From positions 62,001 to 126,000 of the forward strand of contig CAWJAM010000013.1 of assembly GCA_963840835.1 (NCBI GenBank): a DNA stretch of 64,000 nucleotides. The letters run 5' to 3'. Numbering within the stretch: position 1 is the stretch's first letter; every line of letters starts with the position of its first letter. Below the pieces are notes generated by a model. The model saw nothing but the letters and a program-made list of their open reading frames with translations. It had not been told where the DNA came from and did not search any database. The DNA comes from Rubrobacter_D sp963840835 (GTDB lineage: Bacteria; Actinomycetota; Rubrobacteria; Rubrobacterales; Rubrobacteraceae). Position numbers and translations under genes: made by a program. This document shows positions 60,784-64,000 of the stretch, in pieces.

Positions 60784-61600
60784 ACTTGATCGCGATTCCG
60801 AACACTACCGGCGCGGCCTTGCCTTGGAGTGGAGTCACTTCTCTGTCTTCGATCACGCGCCAGAGTGCCGGGGCTTTTTGCCGTAGTTCGCCGAAGGCGC
60901 GGTTTCTCTCGACGTCGTCGGCGAGTAGTACGGCTCCGTTTCGGAGATGGGGCCATACGGCGTCGAACTCGCGGCGCATGTTGCGGTGGGTGTGTAGGCT
61001 GTCGTGGACGAAGAGGTCCACCGTGGGGGTCTCTCTTAAGAGCCGGGGGAGGACCCTAGCGCTGGTTCCCCTGTGTAGCCTCCACCGACTCCGCAACTCG
61101 TCGGGAACGGCGATGCCCCAGGACCTCTCGTACTTCCTTCTGAGAGGCGGCAGGTCCACGCTGTGGAGCGTGCCGTGTCCGGTCTGCTCCATTGCTCTCA
61201 AGATAAAGGCGGAGCTCACACCATAGGCCACCCCGGTCTCGACGACTACCTCGGGTTCGATCAGGCGGCACGCGAGGTAGCAGCAGCGCGCCAAAAGCGA
61301 GTCGGAGGCCCAGTGGGGCACGTAAGGGTCCCCGTGGCGAATATCCGCGAGCAAACGGCGTGTGTTCTCCTCCACCTCCAGAAGCGCGGGCTCCCTCAGA
61401 ATGTCCGCGACGTTCCCGAAGCGAGCCCCGAGGTCGTCGAGCGCCGTCTCCCAGCCGACAGTCACGTAGGATGGAGGCCTTATGAGAACCCGTTCCGTCA
61501 GGGACGCCGCGTAACCAAACAGAACGCTGCGCAGCTCTCCGAGGCGCCGGGAGAGGGGCAGATTGGGATCGGGCGGAGTTCCGGTACGCGTAGTTTTCAC
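60782..61600 (-). CDS. Class I SAM-dependent methyltransferase-like protein
   Basis: About 272 residues from the GTG at 61600; the frame opens further upstream and the site GGAAGGAGAG is close to the GTG, so the start is uncertain. SAM-binding core: VVVETGVAYGVSSAFILRAM (motif I), TLHSVDLPPL (acidic end of strand 2), VDLFVHDSLHTHRNMRREFD (motif IV), GAVLLADDVERN. This is the Methyltransf_24 pattern found near glycan or secondary-metabolite genes. Substrate unknown. Confidence 0.78.
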   Translation of the reverse strand: MKTTRTGTPPDPNLPLSRRLGELRSVLFGYAASLTERVLIRPPSYVTVGWETALDDLGARFGNVADILREPALLEVEENTRRLLADIRHGDPYVPHWASDSLLARCCYLACRLIEPEVVVETGVAYGVSSAFILRAMEQTGHGTLHSVDLPPLRRKYERSWGIAVPDELRSRWRLHRGTSARVLPRLLRETPTVDLFVHDSLHTHRNMRREFDAVWPHLRNGAVLLADDVERNRAFGELRQKAPALWRVIEDREVTPLQGKAAPVVFGIAIK

Positions 61601-61753
61601 CTCTCCTTCCCGCCAGACCGAATAGTCCGCCGAGATGATACGCCATCTGGATGTGCGAAGGGTTAACCTGATATTAAAGCCGAATTTACCCGCTTGAAAC
61701 AACGCTCTTGGATGCCCTTGCTAGGCTTTCGCGAGCAATGGAACAGGTCAGGA

Positions 61754-63463
61754 ATGGAGGATCTCTTGAGTGTGGAGGGTAACTGGAGAAAACGGCGTGT
61801 GGAGCCTGTCTCCCGCATGGGAGAGATCGACCGCCGAACCTTCGTGAAGCTGAGCGGGGCGAGCGCCGCCGCGCTGGTCTTCGGGGCGGGTCCGTTCACA
61901 GAGAAAGCTATGGCTCGGGTACGGTTCGAGGACTATCCGTTCAAGCTCGGTGTCGCCTCGGGAGACCCGTTACCTGACGGCGTCGTACTCTGGACGCGCC
62001 TGCCCCCTGACCCGCTCAACGATGGGGGATGCCGGACAGGAGGGTCACGGTGCAGTGGCAGGTCGCCACCGACGAGCGGTTCCGAAATATCGTCAGGGAA
62101 GGCGACGCGTTCGCGCGCCCGGAGCTGGCGCACTCGGTCCACGTCGAGGTCGGAGGACTGGCGCCCGCGCGCGAATACTTCTACCGCTTCCGGGCCGGTC
62201 CCGACCTCAGCCCGGCCGGCAGAACGAAGACCGCGCCCGCCTTGGGAGCTTCCCTCGCCGAGATGAAGTTCGCCTTCGCTCCTTGCCAGCAGTACGAGCA
62301 CGGATACTTCACGGCCTACCGTCACATGAGCGAGGAGGATCTCGATCTCGTCGTCCATCTCAGAGATTACATCTACGAGTATGGTCCCAACCAGTACGTC
62401 GCCCCTGGCGGCAACGTCAGGGCTCACAGCGGACCGGAGATCATCACCCTCTCGGACTACCGCAACCGCTACGCCCAGTACCGAACCGACGAGGACCTCC
62501 AGGCGGCGCACGCGGCCTTCGCGTGGGCCGTTACCTGGGACGACCACGAGGTCGAGAATAACTACGCCGATGAGGTTCCCGAAGCGGGGAGCCAGACGCC
62601 GACGACGGAGGCATTCCTACGCCGCCGGGCGGCTGCCTACCAAGCGTACTACGAGCACATGCCCCTGAGACGTTCCTCGGTGCCGCAAGGCCCGGACATT
62701 CTTCTGTACAGGCGCATTCTGTATGGCAACCTCGCCGAGATCAATGTCCTCGATACGCGGCAGTACAGGGACGATCAGGCCGCGGGCGACGGTACCGACC
62801 CGCCCAACCCCGAGCAGCAAGAGGGGGAGAGGAGAGAGGTGGCTCCTGGATGGTCTCTCTTCGTCGAGTAGGACATGGAAGGTTCTCGCCCAGCAGGTCT
62901 TTATGGCCCAGCGGGACTTCGATATCTCAGACGCCGAACGCTACAGCATGGACGCCTGGGACGGTTATCTCGGTTCCCGGAACAGGATTCTGGGGTACAT
63001 CGATGAGCGGAACATCGCCAACCCGGTCGTCCTGACCGGAGATGTACACAACAACTGGGCAAACAACCTCAAGGCCAACTTCTACGATCAGAGCTCGAAA
63101 ACCCTCGGCGTCGAGTTCGTCGGCACCTCGGTCACCTCTGGCGGAGATGGGGAGGACACAACTCCGGGCAACCTGGCCGTGATCGAGGAAAACCCGCACA
63201 TCGAGGTCTTCAACGGACAGCGCGGCTACGTGCGCTGCACCCTCACCCCACAGGAGTGGAGAGCGGATTACAGGGTGCTCCCCTACGTCAAGCAGCCAGG
63301 CGCGCAAATCTACACGCGAGCGTCCTTCGTCACCGAAGCCGGCAACCCCGGTCTACAGCAAGCGGGCGAGACACAGGTCCCCTCGCGCCCGGCCTCACTC
63401 GTCGAGACGGATGTAGAGAGGATAAGGGCTCAGGAAAGCGCGGCTCGCGGCGGACACCGTTAG
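61754..63463 (+). pseudogene. PhoD-family alkaline phosphatase/phosphodiesterase with two frameshifts
   Basis: Three frames form one protein of about 565 residues. Frame one: Tat signal DRRTFVKLSGASAAALVFG and LGVASGDPLPDGVVLWTRL. A slip in the G-run 62024-62028 moves to frame two (VTVQWQVATDERFRNIV, DYRNRYAQYRTDEDLQAAH, AVTWDDHEVENNYAD with metal ligands). A second slip near 62825-62838 moves to frame three (RWLLDGLSSSSRTWKVLAQQ, VVLTGDVHNNWANNL, GVEFVGTSVTSGGDG). All PhoD blocks are conserved, so sequencing error is plausible. Exported Ca/Fe phosphatase for phosphate scavenging. The start could be the TTG at 61766, behind GGAGG. Confidence 0.88.
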
Positions 63464-63475
63464 ACAAGAACATGA

Positions 63476-63505
63476 GGAAGCCGGACCAGTATCGGCCCGG
63501 CTTCC
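63476..63505. terminator. Bidirectional terminator between PhoD and the PxKF remnant
   Basis: GGAAGCCGG and CCGGCTTCC pair around ACCAGTATCGGC between two convergent genes. Confidence 0.65.
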
Positions 63506-63541
63506 GGTCGTCGAGCGAGCAGTGGATCAGGCGCTCGTCCG

Positions 63542-63820
63542 TTACTTGCGGATCTTGAGGACGACGTACATGCTGGCACCCGGGTTGTCGTCACCGAAGG
63601 GACGGACCCTGATGGTCAACAGATCGCCCGCAAGGGCGTTGCTCGGAACCTGGAGGTTGTAGATGTAACCACCGTCAACGGCCCGCATGAAGCCAGTGGT
63701 ATCAGCGGACGAGGAAGAGAACGTCTCTATCGCATCTGAACCCGTCTCGGTACCGTCAGACTTGTCGCCCTTGAGGAGCTGGATGGCGGGGTTCAGGCCC
63801 GTCAGGTTGCACCGGCGCAA
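63542..63820 (-). pseudogene. C-terminal PxKF-type domain of a secreted protein
   Basis: PAIQLLKGDKSDGTE, DTTGFMRAVDGGYIYNLQVP, LLTIRVRPFGDD and the end ASMYVVLKIRK form a PxKF-like domain normally found at the end of long exported proteins. Upstream of residue about 8 coding sense is lost, so only this domain remains. Confidence 0.68.
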
Positions 63821-63892
63821 CCGATGGAGATCTCCAGCGCATCATACAAATGAGTGATTCTTGCTGCTACAAACGGATTATCCGGGCAGGAG

Positions 63893-63898
63893 TATAAT
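63893..63898 (+). promoter_or_regulatory. Candidate -10 box of the last gene
   Basis: TATAAT lies 40 bases before the ATG at 63938. A matching -35 box is not obvious. Confidence 0.45.
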
Positions 63899-63937
63899 GG
63901 GGGCTTACGTCGTTGTGGGCTCTTTCGAGGTGATCTC

Positions 63938-64000
63938 ATGAAGTGGCTAAAGGTCTACGGTCTGCCGAAGCTTCCGCTGTTTCTGGCGCGGTGGGCGATG
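63938..64000 (+). CDS. Start of an unidentified gene, cut by the window edge
   Basis: GAGGTGATCTC leads to an ATG encoding MKWLKVYGLPKLPLFLARW, basic and hydrophobic. Too little is visible to name it; a membrane protein or signal sequence is possible. Confidence 0.5.
   Translation, partial: MKWLKVYGLPKLPLFLARWAM

Overview
The window reads as a draft-quality piece of a high-GC actinobacterial chromosome. Codon use, the secreted TolB-like, beta-helix and PxKF proteins, and the density of IS110/IS256 remnants make Rubrobacter or a close relative the best guess; this is inference from protein style, with no 16S gene present. Single-base frameshifts in otherwise well-conserved genes (S8 protease, IS256, two IS110, PhoD twice) mean either real decay or homopolymer sequencing errors, and each was annotated as a broken gene.

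Layout. (a) 1-4.9 kb: secreted S8 protease (5' end outside the window), then a cyclic-di-GMP-I riboswitch and a secreted beta-helix protein. (b) 5.0-41 kb: accessory region. An IS256 copy and a toxin-antitoxin relic lie in a segment (6.4-8.5 kb) that recurs at 36.2-40.7 kb with the same three blocks in the same order but a different toxin-antitoxin pair (XRE/RES). Between them are a CAAX protease, an AhpD-like gene with an in-frame UGA at the catalytic Cys position (candidate selenoprotein), TolB/RTX-type secreted proteins, a universal stress protein, a Na+/H+ antiporter, a vanadium haloperoxidase-like enzyme, a NarL-type two-component system, an ECF41 sigma factor divergent from its carboxymuconolactone decarboxylase partner, two serine hydrolases and several broken IS110 elements. 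(c) 41-48 kb: a chimeric secreted protein, a second c-di-GMP riboswitch whose original gene has been cut off and replaced by a berberine-bridge-type FAD oxidase, two MFS transporters and a TetR repressor with clear operators. (d) 48.8-57.8 kb: patatin lipase, VapC and HsdR remnants, aminotransferase, NCS1 permease, a tightly overlapping PPOX/M20/amidohydrolase operon and an Mrr-type nuclease. (e) 57.9-64 kb: core genes tRNA-Ser, nth and pgi, two copies of a striking hairpin-array element, a methyltransferase, a frameshifted PhoD phosphatase and the start of a further gene.

Repeats dominate the non-coding DNA. A REP-like intergenic repeat (core TTCTCCGAAGTTCGCC plus TTATTCACCGGAGTGCGTGG) occurs about 20 times, usually right after a terminator. 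Four copies are split by 129-140 bp MITEs with CAGCCTGTTGAAAAA ends, and two are split by IS110 elements, so the repeat seems to be a landing pad. The 340-bp hairpin arrays behind nth and pgi, the candidate selenocysteine codon, the riboswitch promoter capture and the structured leader of IS110 are the most unusual items.
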